Positions 8,844 through 18,406 of a DNA stretch of 64,000 bases are shown piece after piece. Numbering within the stretch: position 1 is the stretch's first letter; every line of letters starts with the position of its first letter. The stretch spans positions 23,173 through 87,172 of the forward strand of contig JBDVMP010000106.1 in assembly GCA_039970095.1 (NCBI GenBank), written 5' to 3'. The DNA comes from JAMZMI01 sp039970095. Lineage in GTDB: Bacteria; Bacteroidota; Bacteroidia; Cytophagales; Cyclobacteriaceae. The notes below the pieces were generated by a model. It saw only the letters and a list, made by a program, of their open reading frames with translations, did not search any database and had not been told where the DNA came from. The translations under genes were made by a program, and so were the position numbers.

Positions 8844-9047
8844 CCGTCCTTGTGAGCGGAGTAAAACGAAGCGTAACAATCTCATCATGGCTACCTCGGA
8901 TGGGCTTATGGAGAGGATGATGTCTCATCTAATCATGAGATTCTCTCACCTTCGTTCCTCAGGGTTCGGAATGACGGAAGGTAGGGGGAGTGCCTCAGGG
9001 TTCGGAATGACGGAAATAAAGGGGAGTGCCTCAGGTTCGGAATGACG
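8844..9047. repeat. Palindromic CGTCATT-type dispersed repeat, copy A
   Basis: It begins CCGTCCTTGTGAGCG and ends GGTTCGGAATGACG, so the two ends are imperfect inverted repeats. The middle (AACAATCTCATCATGG, then ATCATGAGATTCTC) is also self-complementary. The right end (CTCAGG-TTCGGAATGACG) occurs three times in tandem here. Related copies lie at 23491-23659, 23669-23804, 23953-24119 and 62877-62978. An open frame across it has no coding character. Confidence 0.85.
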
Positions 9048-9067
9048 TTTACTATACCGTCACTGCT

Positions 9068-10174
9068 TCAATAGCCGAACAGCTCTGTGATTCTACCCTC
9101 ATCTTCAGTATGTTCAAACTCGGCTTTTAAAGCCAGACATTCAAAAGAAAAAGTTTCTGAATCAAATGAGTTGGAAATCCCGCTACCCACGTAGTAGGGT
9201 GTGTGCTGGTGAGAATGCGTTTTCAGGATCAGGTCTATTTCTTCCTTGATCTTATTTGAAAACTCAGAGGCATCCTTCAGGATTATTTTTATGGTGTGTG
9301 AGTCAAGCAACTTAAAGATGCCTTGATATGAAATAGCCGAAACAACAATAGTTGCTCTGCCTGTTTTGCTCAACTCCAAATCACCTTTGAGTATCTGGTC
9401 GGCTCGTTTGAGGTGAAGTGAATACTTTCCAGAATACTTTACGATCATTTTGAAATCGCTGTTTAAGTCATCAAGGTTGTTTGGCGTGAAAGTATCGGCA
9501 ACCATCACCTTCTCACTTAAATAGTAAACTATGCGCGGATCTATTTCGCCCTTCAGCCTGTTTTCCAGCATGCTCTCAGAGTCCATTTTTTCCAGTACAA
9601 CATTTCCAGCAACGGGAAACCCATCTCTTTTCACAGTACTATATCCTCCCATCAGAATTGGGCGGCCGTGCTTTTCCGTTCCAGAAAAGAGGCAAATCAG
9701 TTTTTTTACAGGTGTTGCGTCCCCTTTCTTCTCAGCCTGAATGAAGGTGTAGTTTTCGACAACCTCATAAGTGCCTTCCCAGTATTCATTCATCGGGTAT
9801 TCTATGGTTACTTTTTTCTTGTTGGTAATTTGTATGATCGCTCTGCCCACTGTCTCTCTGGCAAAGGCATAGTAATACATGATGTAAACCATTTTTTGCA
9901 CGGGCTGTTTCTGAGGGTTTACAATACCTATATGGGTGATTATATTTCTGGTTTCATCATAGGCCAGGTTGTATTGACTCAAAAGAATTTCTACCAGCTC
10001 GGCACGTGTTTTCTTCTCAATGATGGTCTGGGGGTATTTTTCGAAGTTTTTGGCTTTGCTCAGAGAGGTGTAGTTCAATTGGCTTTCGACTTCCGATTGC
10101 GTGATTTTTTCTGATTTAAGAAATATCAATATGCGCTCTATGAGCTCCGCTAAGCTTTTCCCCGTATTGTCCAT
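9068..10174 (-). CDS. Unknown cytosolic protein divergent from the SusCD operon
   Basis: I do not recognise a named family for this 368-aa protein. It has no signal peptide or membrane helix. The first ~70 residues are helical (LAELIERILIFLKSEKITQS, then TRAELVEILLSQYNL) and could be a helix-turn-helix-like module. The middle (NEYWEGTYEVVENYTFIQAE, then FSGTEKHGRPILMGGYST) looks beta-rich and could be a sensory fold. Because it is divergent from susC it may regulate that operon, which is inference from position only. TAAATTTA lies four bases before the ATG, a near match to the -7 consensus TAnnTTTG. Confidence 0.8.
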   Translation of the reverse strand: MDNTGKSLAELIERILIFLKSEKITQSEVESQLNYTSLSKAKNFEKYPQTIIEKKTRAELVEILLSQYNLAYDETRNIITHIGIVNPQKQPVQKMVYIMYYYAFARETVGRAIIQITNKKKVTIEYPMNEYWEGTYEVVENYTFIQAEKKGDATPVKKLICLFSGTEKHGRPILMGGYSTVKRDGFPVAGNVVLEKMDSESMLENRLKGEIDPRIVYYLSEKVMVADTFTPNNLDDLNSDFKMIVKYSGKYSLHLKRADQILKGDLELSKTGRATIVVSAISYQGIFKLLDSHTIKIILKDASEFSNKIKEEIDLILKTHSHQHTPYYVGSGISNSFDSETFSFECLALKAEFEHTEDEGRITELFGY

Positions 10175-10278
10175 GGAATAAATTTAGATAGAAAATTTCA
10201 GAAAATTTCTTAAAGAAAATTCTTCTGATCTCTCTGAGGGTTGATTCAGTTCACTTTTTCTTAACATTGGAATAATTA

Positions 10279-10309
10279 GTGAAATGAAGAATAATCTTCT
10301 GTAGTTCAC
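10279..10309. promoter_or_regulatory. Nested dyad upstream of susC
   Basis: The outer arms GTGAA (10279-10283) and TTCAC (10305-10309) enclose an inner perfect dyad GAAGA-ATAA-TCTTC (10286-10299). It lies 35-65 bases before the susC ATG and in the shared divergent region, so it is a candidate operator. The arms are short. Confidence 0.35.
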
Positions 10310-10343
10310 TTGTTTTCTTTAACAATCAATAATAAAAGGGTCT

Positions 10344-13286
10344 ATGAAAAGAATTTTTACACTATTTCTCGCCTTGCTTTTCTTTATGAGCAGACATGCC
10401 TATTCACAGGGAGATGTGACGGGAACTGTCACTGACATTGAAGGTGAAACACTTCCGGGTGTCACAGTTCTTGTGAAAAATACCACCAATGGAGTGGTCA
10501 CAGATTTGGACGGAAAGTACAAGCTTAAAGTACAGACGTCTGATGTTCTTGTATTCTCATCAGTTGGATTTAAGGTTGTTGAAGTTCCGGTCGATGGCAG
10601 ATCGGTTATCGATATCCAATTGACCGACGAAGTACTTGGTCTGGATGAAGTGGTGGTGATAGCCTATGGAGAAACACAGAAACGTGAGTTTACAGGTTCA
10701 TTGGCGACAGTTGGAGCTAAAGACTTAGAACAAACACCACAAACAAGTCCTATTCAGATGATACAGGGGCGTGCTGCCGGTGTATTGGTGGAAGATGATA
10801 GCGGGGCACCCGGATCTGTCGGTTCTATTTTGATTAGAGGAGCTGGGAGTTATGGAGATAATGGGCCTTTATACGTTATTGATGGTATTCCTACCAGCAA
10901 TTTCCAGGCCTTCAACCCTAATGATATAGCTTCTATATCAGTTTTGAAAGATGCGGCTGCAACGAGTATTTATGGATCCAGAGCGTCGAATGGAGTGGTT
11001 CTCATTACCACCAAGAAGGGTAAGGCTGGCAAAACCAAAATTACTTTTAATGCGCAATCTGGATTTTCAGATCTTGAAAATCCAAACAACTTCAGATTGA
11101 TGAATGCCTCAGAGTACACAGATTATTATCGTGAGGCCTTTTCCAATGCGGGACTTGATTCTGAGCTGCTAATGCCGGCAAACTCCGACAGTTTGAATAC
11201 CAACTGGTTGGATGGAGTACTGAGAAATGGGAAAACACAACTTTATGAGGTGACAGCATCGGGTGGGTCTGATAAGGCTACACACTATATGTCGGCGAGT
11301 TATTTCAAACAACAAGGAATTGTGATCGGAACGGACTATGAGAGATATACCGGCCGTTTAAATCTCAACCTTTCTCCTGCAGATCAGCTGAACGTACAGT
11401 TTGCTGTTTTGGGGTCGTTTGCTAAAAATGATTTACAATTTGCAGATGGTGGACGTAGCGGTATTTATTCGGGATCATTCAATGTGGCACCTACTGCCAG
11501 CCCTTTTGCTACGGCGGCAACACCTTTAAACCTGAATGGCCTGGGGTATAATTTTGATCTACCAAGTAATGCAGGGCACAACCCTTTGGCCGCTGAGGCT
11601 TTAAATACTCGCGAACGCCAAACTTACCGCGCACTTCCAACAGCAAAAGTCACAGTGGAGCCAATCGAAAACTTGGTTTTAACATCGTCTGCTTCGGTTG
11701 ATCTTGCGGTATCGAAGGAAAATGCTTACCAGTCTAAATATTATTACGCAGAGAGTGACAATGGATTGGGTGAATCTATTACAGACTATGAAGTGTCCAC
11801 TAATGTGAACTTCACAGCAAAGTATGATTTCTCTATTGGATCTGATCATGTGATTACTCCTATGGTTGGTACGGAGCGCTACCGAAAGTCATACGAATCA
11901 CAATCATCAGAATCCAGTGAGTTTGGTTTTGATGGGATACCAGGTGTAGGTGCTGGTTCTATACTTAGAGATATCAGTTCTGACTATACTGCCCATACTT
12001 TGGTGTCTGTTTTTTCGAGAGTGAACTATACGTTTCAGGATAAGCTATTTCTTGATTTTTCTTATAGAGTAGATGGTTCTTCGCGATTTGGTCCGGAAAA
12101 CAGATGGGGTAATTTTTATAGTGTAGGTGCTGGTTTTGACCTTTCGGAAGAATCGTTTGTTAAAGCCATCGATGCGATCTCATTTTTGAGAGTGCGTGGA
12201 AGTTATGGTATTCAGGGTAACTATCAGATCGGGGATTATCAATGGAGAAAAACTTATAACTCAAATGGGGCTTTCATAGTGCCAGGAGGAGGAAACCCGG
12301 GAGCACAACCTGAAAGTCCTGGAAACGAATCCCTACAATGGGAGGAAAGTGTGTCGTCTAACCTGGGCTTAGATTTTGGACTATTCAAAAACAGAGTTTC
12401 TGGAACGTTGGAGTATTATAGCCGTGGTTCGGATGCACTACTTGGAGCACGCGAAATCTCAAGAACTTCAGGTTTTGCAAGTTTTGTTGACAACATCGGT
12501 GATATCAGAAACTCAGGAATGGAGATAAGCCTGAGTACAGTCAACATTCAGAAAAATGACTTCACATGGTCGACAGATTTCAATATCACTTTCAACAAAA
12601 GTGAAATCATCAAGCTGAATGCAGATAGCGATACTACGTCCACTACCACTACCGCAAATATCAAAGGGCAGCCTTTCGAGCAGTGGTTTTTGCCGCAATA
12701 TGCCGGTGTAGATCCAGCTACAGGCCAGCCGCTTTATAGGGATGCTGCCGGAGAACTGACGCTCGACGAAAACGAAGCTCAAAGAAAGGTAAGTGGTAAT
12801 TCTGCCTTGAACCCTGATTTCTACGGAGGTCTTACAAACACCTTGCAGTACAAAGGATTTACTCTGTCTGCAATGTTCTATTTCAAATATGGATTCAAGG
12901 TCTATAATGACCTGAAGCAGCAGCTGTCTGTACCTGGCAGAAACAACAACACCGCGGCTAATCTGGCCAGATGGCAACAGCCGGGGGATATAACAGATGT
13001 TCCTAAAGTTGATTTCAACGATCAGAGCTCAGCACAATTCAACTCTACAAGATGGTTGGAAGATGGTTCATTTATTCGATTGAGAAATGTTAGCCTTTCA
13101 TATTTGGTGCCTTCAGAGTATTCGCAGCGAGTGGGACTGTCAAACCTGACACTGAGCATACGCGCAGTGAACCTTTTGACTTTCACCGAATACTCAGGGT
13201 TTGATCCCAATGTAGGAAGTGTCAATGAGGATGATGATTATCCTGTAAACAGAACAATAACATTTGGTCTTTCTGCTTCATTTTAA
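10344..13286 (+). CDS. SusC/RagA-family TonB-linked outer-membrane transporter
   Basis: This 980-aa protein starts with a signal peptide ending AYSQ at about residue 22. A carboxypeptidase-regulatory-like beta domain follows at about 23-105 (GTVTDIEGETLPGVTVLVKN). Next come a TonB-box-like LDEVVVIAYG at about 114, a plug domain with PLYVIDGIP and KDAAATSIYGSRASNGVVLI, and a beta-barrel ending in TFGLSASF with a terminal Phe. It would import an oligomeric nutrient through the outer membrane with the SusD lipoprotein 12 bp downstream. No glycoside hydrolase lies nearby and the next run of genes includes an aminotransferase, a symporter and a peptidase-like protein. A peptide-like substrate is therefore as plausible as a glycan (inference). 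Confidence 0.96.
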   Translation: MKRIFTLFLALLFFMSRHAYSQGDVTGTVTDIEGETLPGVTVLVKNTTNGVVTDLDGKYKLKVQTSDVLVFSSVGFKVVEVPVDGRSVIDIQLTDEVLGLDEVVVIAYGETQKREFTGSLATVGAKDLEQTPQTSPIQMIQGRAAGVLVEDDSGAPGSVGSILIRGAGSYGDNGPLYVIDGIPTSNFQAFNPNDIASISVLKDAAATSIYGSRASNGVVLITTKKGKAGKTKITFNAQSGFSDLENPNNFRLMNASEYTDYYREAFSNAGLDSELLMPANSDSLNTNWLDGVLRNGKTQLYEVTASGGSDKATHYMSASYFKQQGIVIGTDYERYTGRLNLNLSPADQLNVQFAVLGSFAKNDLQFADGGRSGIYSGSFNVAPTASPFATAATPLNLNGLGYNFDLPSNAGHNPLAAEALNTRERQTYRALPTAKVTVEPIENLVLTSSASVDLAVSKENAYQSKYYYAESDNGLGESITDYEVSTNVNFTAKYDFSIGSDHVITPMVGTERYRKSYESQSSESSEFGFDGIPGVGAGSILRDISSDYTAHTLVSVFSRVNYTFQDKLFLDFSYRVDGSSRFGPENRWGNFYSVGAGFDLSEESFVKAIDAISFLRVRGSYGIQGNYQIGDYQWRKTYNSNGAFIVPGGGNPGAQPESPGNESLQWEESVSSNLGLDFGLFKNRVSGTLEYYSRGSDALLGAREISRTSGFASFVDNIGDIRNSGMEISLSTVNIQKNDFTWSTDFNITFNKSEIIKLNADSDTTSTTTTANIKGQPFEQWFLPQYAGVDPATGQPLYRDAAGELTLDENEAQRKVSGNSALNPDFYGGLTNTLQYKGFTLSAMFYFKYGFKVYNDLKQQLSVPGRNNNTAANLARWQQPGDITDVPKVDFNDQSSAQFNSTRWLEDGSFIRLRNVSLSYLVPSEYSQRVGLSNLTLSIRAVNLLTFTEYSGFDPNVGSVNEDDDYPVNRTITFGLSASF

Positions 13287-13298
13287 ATACGAACTGAC

Positions 13299-14777
13299 AT
13301 GAAATTAAAATACACCACGATATATACCATTTTCATCTTATCGGTTTTTAGCTGTGATGATTTTTTGGATGAAGTGCCACAAACGCTTGTGGTACCCGAA
13401 GTAGCACTCGCTACGGAAGCGGATATTGTTACTGCACTTCATGGTGCATACTCAATACTCAACGATGACGGCTTTGCTATGGAACACAATGTGATAGCCG
13501 ATGCTGCCACCGACAATGGGAAGGTGCCTTCAGATGTAGAATCGGCAGGTACCTCCAGCGATAGAATTCCTTATGCATATTCTCTGGATCTGAATGATCA
13601 GTTTACAGCCAATGAGCTGTGGAGAGAGGCATATCAGTCTATTGCTGCGGTAAACAATATTTTGGATAGACTTGATGAAGTTGAATTCGGAGTTGAATTT
13701 GAAGATAGAGTTAAAGCTGAATGTCTTTCTATCAGGGCTCTACTTCATTTTTCACTGATTGAGGTATTTGCTCAGGATTACAATTACACATCTGATCAAA
13801 GCCACCTTGCTGTGCCATATATCAAAAAGAGTACGCCTGGTGCGGCTGTGAGTAGAAATACCATGGCTGAAGTTTACACCGAACTTTTTGCTGATGTCAA
13901 TGAGGCGCTTCCTTTGTTTCAATCCTCAGGTGATGTGCTCACCATGCAGGGTTATCGTTCAGGGGGATCTATCTATTTTATGAACTATTATGCCGCATTG
14001 GGGCTGAGAGCAAGATTGCATTTTTATAGCACTGATTATCCGAGTGCCCTTAATGATGCCAATGAAATTCTCAGTGGGCCATTTACGCTGGAGCCTACAT
14101 ACACAGTCAGTCAGTATGATAACGATGGTGAAGTGGGCGACTTTGTAGATCAGTGGTACGGTCTGGCACCAATACTTGGAGGAGAGGCCATTTTTCAATT
14201 GGATGTTGATTCAGACGATGGAAACTTTGCCAACCGATCTTTGATTGATATTTACACTGCCAACAATGGAAATGCTGCTCACGCCGTTTCACAAGATCTC
14301 ATTGATTTGTATGAGGTAGGAGATGCCAGACTAGCGTGGTACCTCGATGAAGCCGCTACTCCAGCCACCGATTTGCACGTGTTTAAATACCCTGGAGGTC
14401 TCGGTATCAATGCCGATGCACATCACTTCCCTGTGATGAGACTCACAGAGTTTGCGCTTATGGCTGCAGAGTGTGAAGTGTTAACTGCAGGCGATGAGGG
14501 TAGAGCTTTGACGCTTGTAAACCAAATTACCTCAAGGGCAGGAGCTTCTGCAATTGCCTCTTCCGGAACTCAACTTCAAGAGGATATCATTACCGAGAGA
14601 AGAAAGGAACTGGCGTTTGAAGGTCACAGACTTTACGATTTGAAGAGGTTGCAGAGAGGATTCACCAGAAACGATTGCTTGCTGAGCAATGGAAACTGCA
14701 CGGTCTCATATCCTAGTGATCTGTATGCATGGCCTATTCCACAGTATGAAACTGCGGCTAATCCAGCTATTAAATAA
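13299..14777 (+). CDS. RagB/SusD-family surface nutrient-binding lipoprotein
   Basis: This 492-aa partner of the SusC protein has a lipoprotein signal ending FSCDD, so Cys19 or so would be lipidated. The helical TPR-like SusD fold is indicated by the ALHGAYSILNDDG start and the family signature ITERRKELAFEGHRLYDLKR near residue 430. It lies 12 bp behind susC and caps the transporter as the substrate-binding lid. The ligand is unknown. Confidence 0.95.
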   Translation: MKLKYTTIYTIFILSVFSCDDFLDEVPQTLVVPEVALATEADIVTALHGAYSILNDDGFAMEHNVIADAATDNGKVPSDVESAGTSSDRIPYAYSLDLNDQFTANELWREAYQSIAAVNNILDRLDEVEFGVEFEDRVKAECLSIRALLHFSLIEVFAQDYNYTSDQSHLAVPYIKKSTPGAAVSRNTMAEVYTELFADVNEALPLFQSSGDVLTMQGYRSGGSIYFMNYYAALGLRARLHFYSTDYPSALNDANEILSGPFTLEPTYTVSQYDNDGEVGDFVDQWYGLAPILGGEAIFQLDVDSDDGNFANRSLIDIYTANNGNAAHAVSQDLIDLYEVGDARLAWYLDEAATPATDLHVFKYPGGLGINADAHHFPVMRLTEFALMAAECEVLTAGDEGRALTLVNQITSRAGASAIASSGTQLQEDIITERRKELAFEGHRLYDLKRLQRGFTRNDCLLSNGNCTVSYPSDLYAWPIPQYETAANPAIK

Positions 14778-14806
14778 ACCGAGGTTCAATCAAAAATTCT
14801 AAGTAG

Positions 14807-15898
14807 ATGAGATATTCAATATTTATCATAATTATAGCCTCCGTATTATGTACTTCATGTTTTGAAGAACAGGATTTTGCCGGAGTAGCTAGTGAAGTGC
14901 AATACATAGCCATATCTGAAGATGGCGCCACAGTACTGGAAGGCGAAGATTCTGAAGTCACAATAGACTTTATTTATTCCGGACTTTCGCCAAAATCGGA
15001 TATTACAATTCCCGTGACTTTGGTTACTGACGAAACTACAGCCGTAGAAAATGTCGATTACACACTGGATGCGACACTATCTGCCATGACCATTGCCGCA
15101 GGATCATTCAAAACATCTCTGAATGTTGCGATTTTGGACAATGATGAAGCTGTAGGACCTAGAAGTTTGGTTTTTGCTTTAGCAGAATCCGCATCCGTGC
15201 CTACAGGGTTTTTGGGAGCGGCGGAAGGTCGCACGTTTACTTTGACCATCAATGAAGACGATGCGATTACTTTTGGCTATACCAGTTTTGAAGAGCCTAC
15301 TGCTGGCCTTGTCAACAACTATCCTTCTCAGGATGGTGTCGAGCAGGTAAATGTAGACGGTGAAAATAGCGTTGATTACGTTTCTACCGGTGGCGAAATG
15401 GGCTTCAATACTTCTTATGTAGCCGGCCAGGAAGGTGGAGCTGACAGTGGCTTGCTCTTTGGTGTATCAAAATTCACTTCTGATACCGAGTGGGAATATG
15501 ACCTGGGGAGTTTTACCGATGGGGTTCAGGCTTACAGTACTTCCGACGCTGATGGACTGGCAGAAATCGTTTTTGATGAACTGACCATTCCCGGTGAAAT
15601 CAACTTACTTCAAATATCTCTTGACCTTTGGTTTTCCGATAGCTCATGGGAAGAAGATGATGAAATTGATTTGATCTGGAGGACGGCAGATGGAGATGAA
15701 CTCATCCTTTCTCTGCGTTCTGATGGTGCATCTATGACAAACTCTTCAGATGGCTCTGGCGATGTGATTGTAGATCAGTGGACAACATTTGTCGCTGAAG
15801 TATCAAGTATCAAGACTGGAAGTCTTGTGATTCAGATTGGTACAGACAGTGGGTCTGAAATTGCCTTCATCGATAATATCGTAATCAAAGGACTATAA
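14807..15898 (+). CDS. Lipoprotein with Calx-beta-like domain in the SusCD operon
   Basis: This 363-aa protein starts MRYSIFIIIIASVLCTSCFE, a lipoprotein signal with the lipidated Cys at about 18. Residues about 25-145 look like a Calx-beta domain (TIPVTLVTDETTAVENVDYT, then ILDNDEAVGPRSLVFALAES). The C-terminal half is beta-rich and acidic, ends EIAFIDNIVIKG and could be a jelly-roll binding module. It is the third gene of the SusCD operon, 29 bp after susD and just before the terminator. It is probably an accessory surface binding protein (inference). Confidence 0.85.
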   Translation: MRYSIFIIIIASVLCTSCFEEQDFAGVASEVQYIAISEDGATVLEGEDSEVTIDFIYSGLSPKSDITIPVTLVTDETTAVENVDYTLDATLSAMTIAAGSFKTSLNVAILDNDEAVGPRSLVFALAESASVPTGFLGAAEGRTFTLTINEDDAITFGYTSFEEPTAGLVNNYPSQDGVEQVNVDGENSVDYVSTGGEMGFNTSYVAGQEGGADSGLLFGVSKFTSDTEWEYDLGSFTDGVQAYSTSDADGLAEIVFDELTIPGEINLLQISLDLWFSDSSWEEDDEIDLIWRTADGDELILSLRSDGASMTNSSDGSGDVIVDQWTTFVAEVSSIKTGSLVIQIGTDSGSEIAFIDNIVIKGL

Positions 15899-15915
15899 AT
15901 TTTACCCCACACGAT

Positions 15916-15966
15916 AGGCTTGGAGTATGCTAAGCTTAAAAGCTTGCATGCCCCAAGTCTGTTTTT
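15916..15966 (+). terminator. Long-stem terminator of the SusCD operon
   Basis: AGGCTTGGAGTATGCTAAGCTT pairs imperfectly, with G-U pairs and one bulge, to the segment ending at 15960 (CCCCAAGTCT). GTTTTTATCT follows. It separates the SusCD operon from the aminotransferase operon. Confidence 0.75.
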
Positions 15967-15984
15967 ATCTAAGATCAGTTAAAA

Positions 15985-17169
15985 ATGCAATTGGAAACAG
16001 TATTGTCCAAAAGAGTAATAAGCTCTGTCCAATCATCTACCGTACGTATCGCCGACAAAGCAAAAGTGCTGAGAGAGCAAGGGCATGAAGTATATGACTT
16101 TTCTGCGGGTAGGGCCTTTGAGGCTACTCCGGCATATGTTATGGAGGCGGCTATGGAAGCTATGAAACTCGGTGATACGCACCAGACGATGGCGCAGGGT
16201 ACAACCGCCTACCGCGAGGCTTGCGCCTCAAAACTCAGCAGGGAAAATCACATATCTGCTGACCCAGTTACCGAAATTATCGCCACTATGGGGTGTAAGC
16301 AAGGACTTACGATCTCTCTATTGGCTATCCTGAATCCAGGAGATGAGGTTATCGTAGAGGATCCCTGCTTTGTGAGCTACAAGCAAACCATCCAATACCT
16401 GGGAGGGGTGGCCGTCACCGTTCCTTTGTTGAAAGAAAATCACTTTCGATGGAAAAAAGAGCAGTTGCTGGAGGCAGTGACCAGCAAAACAAAAGCCATC
16501 ATCATGTGTACTCCTCATAATCCAACCGGAGTAGTACATAGTCAGGAAGATTTAGAAGAAATCGCTCAGGTAGCCCGTGAGCATAATATTTTTGTGATCA
16601 CTGACGAGCCTTACGAACGCACCGTCTGGGGAGGGCGCAAACATACCAACATGGCCACATTGCCCGGCATGAAAGACCTCACCATCACACTCATGAGTTT
16701 GACCAAAAGCTTTTCTATGGGAGGCTGGAGGATTGGCTTTGCTTATGCCAATGAGTCTCTCATTTATCAAATGACCAAGCTACAGCAACACTTGATTACA
16801 TGTGTAAGCTCATTTGTGCAGGTAGGAGGAGCAGTTGCTTTTGCGGATGAACCACGGCAGGAAGTGCTTCAGTATTGGAAAGAATGGGAAGAAAAGGTAA
16901 ACTTTTTCACCAGCAAGCTGGATCAAATAGAAGGCTTAAAGTGCTATACCCCTGAAGCCGGGTTTTATGCATGGGTAGATATTTCTGAGTTGGATATGGA
17001 CTCAGTTACATTTTGTGATCAACTACTCACAGAAGAGAATGTGGCGGTGATTCCGGGATCATCTTTTGGAAACCAGGGTGACGATTATATAAGAATTACC
17101 TGTGTGAAATCATGGGATGAAATAGCCGAAGGTCTCAAACGAATTGATGGATTTGTGCAAGGACTCTAA
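15985..17169 (+). CDS. Pyridoxal-phosphate aminotransferase, class I/II (fold type I)
   Basis: This 394-aa enzyme is full length for an aspartate-aminotransferase-like protein. HNPTG lies at about 178, TDEPYERTVW at about 206 and the Schiff-base Lys241 in SLTKSFSMGGWRIGF. The C-terminus has the arginine-containing DDYIRITCVKSW. It would move an amino group between an amino acid and a keto acid in the cytosol. The amino-acid specificity cannot be read. It heads a four-gene run with an SDF-type symporter 17 bp downstream, which suggests uptake and transamination of an acidic amino acid or similar substrate (inference). Confidence 0.93.
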   Translation: MQLETVLSKRVISSVQSSTVRIADKAKVLREQGHEVYDFSAGRAFEATPAYVMEAAMEAMKLGDTHQTMAQGTTAYREACASKLSRENHISADPVTEIIATMGCKQGLTISLLAILNPGDEVIVEDPCFVSYKQTIQYLGGVAVTVPLLKENHFRWKKEQLLEAVTSKTKAIIMCTPHNPTGVVHSQEDLEEIAQVAREHNIFVITDEPYERTVWGGRKHTNMATLPGMKDLTITLMSLTKSFSMGGWRIGFAYANESLIYQMTKLQQHLITCVSSFVQVGGAVAFADEPRQEVLQYWKEWEEKVNFFTSKLDQIEGLKCYTPEAGFYAWVDISELDMDSVTFCDQLLTEENVAVIPGSSFGNQGDDYIRITCVKSWDEIAEGLKRIDGFVQGL

Positions 17170-17186
17170 AATGGATAGCTTCTGAA

Positions 17187-18401
17187 ATGTTTAAATTCTA
17201 CAGTAAGATATCGTTTGCTTCTCGTGTTTTGATCTGGATGTTTCTGGGCTCAGTTCTGGGCTTGATTTTCAGGGATCAAATACTTTTTGTCAAACCCATC
17301 GGAGAGATCTTTTTGCAGCTACTGATTATGGCTGCCATTCCACTGGTTTTTTTCAATCTACTGTCTGGGCTCACCGCCATAGGTACGGTGCAGTCATTTG
17401 GAAAAATAGGGCTTAAAGTAATCGTTTACTACTTTTTTTCTACAGCCATGGCCATTACCGTTGGCATAGGAATCATGTCCTGGACAGAGGCCGGTGTGGG
17501 CATGCAGATGAAAGGAGATGTGCCTGACGACATAGGCCAGATGCCTGATATAGGCAGTTTGCTCATGGGCATGGTGCCTACCAATATTGTGAAGTCTTTT
17601 GCTGAAGGCAATCTCATTCAGATAGTTGTTTTTGCCATTTTGCTTGGTGTGGTGGTTCTGAATTTGCCATCAGGCAAGAAAGAGTGGTTTCAGGACGGGT
17701 TTGAACGCATAGCGGAGCTCATGCGCAAACTGGTCGAACTGATATTAAAAGCTTCTCCGCTGGGATTGGGTGCATTGATGGCTGCCACCTTTGCTGAGTA
17801 TGGCAGTGGTATTGTAGGCTCTCTCACCATGTTTATTGGCAGTGTCTATCTGGGACAGTTCATAATGGTGGTTTTTTACATGTTCCTTTTAAAATTTATA
17901 GGCAAGATCAGCCCTATATGGTTTTTTAAGCAAACATCAGCACTCTATGCCACTACGGTAGCCACGTGTAGCAGTCTGGCTAGCCTGGCTGTTTCTTTGG
18001 ATATAGCTGAAGAAAAACTAAAACTCCCTAAGAAGATATTTTCATTTACCCTCCCACTTGGAGCGCAGTTCAACAAGGACGGCACATCCATCATGCTTTC
18101 CGCAATTTTGATTTTCACAGCTCAGGCTGTCGGGCTTGAGTTTAGCATTGGTCAGATGGTGCAAATTGTGATAGTGGGGCTACTCATATCCGAAGGTTCT
18201 ACCGGTATTCCCGGAGGTGGACTGGTTGTAGCCATGCTATTTGCCAAGGCCTTCAATCTTCCATTAGAAATTGTTGCTATCGTTGGGGGTATATACAGGC
18301 TGATAGATATGGGCAACACCACAGTAAACTGCATGGGTGATATGGTGGCTACCAGTATCATCTCAAGATTAGAAACGAATTGGAAACCTAACAAGATATA
18401 A
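17187..18401 (+). CDS. Dicarboxylate/amino acid:cation symporter (SDF/DAACS family)
   Basis: This 404-aa inner-membrane protein has about eight membrane helices and two re-entrant loops. The serine-rich hairpin is TCSSLASLAVS at about residue 267. The family transport motif appears as PLGAQFNKDGTSIML at about 290, and the second hairpin as STGIPGGGLV at about 345. It imports glutamate, aspartate or C4-dicarboxylates with Na+ or H+. The usual NMDGT is NKDGT here, so the ligand or ion site may differ. It is coupled to the aminotransferase gene (17 bp) and followed 5 bp later by the S41-like gene. Confidence 0.92.
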   Translation: MFKFYSKISFASRVLIWMFLGSVLGLIFRDQILFVKPIGEIFLQLLIMAAIPLVFFNLLSGLTAIGTVQSFGKIGLKVIVYYFFSTAMAITVGIGIMSWTEAGVGMQMKGDVPDDIGQMPDIGSLLMGMVPTNIVKSFAEGNLIQIVVFAILLGVVVLNLPSGKKEWFQDGFERIAELMRKLVELILKASPLGLGALMAATFAEYGSGIVGSLTMFIGSVYLGQFIMVVFYMFLLKFIGKISPIWFFKQTSALYATTVATCSSLASLAVSLDIAEEKLKLPKKIFSFTLPLGAQFNKDGTSIMLSAILIFTAQAVGLEFSIGQMVQIVIVGLLISEGSTGIPGGGLVVAMLFAKAFNLPLEIVAIVGGIYRLIDMGNTTVNCMGDMVATSIISRLETNWKPNKI

Positions 18402-18406
18402 GAGGT

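Noticed and set aside
8809..9045. Open frame of 78 codons downstream of gapA
   Set aside because: It runs through a gapA terminator and the palindromic repeat; the same frame recurs at other repeat copies with no protein-like features.
9668..10114. 148-codon plus-strand frame
   Set aside because: It is antisense to the 368-aa gene, whose composition and near-promoter fit better; the translation has no recognisable features.
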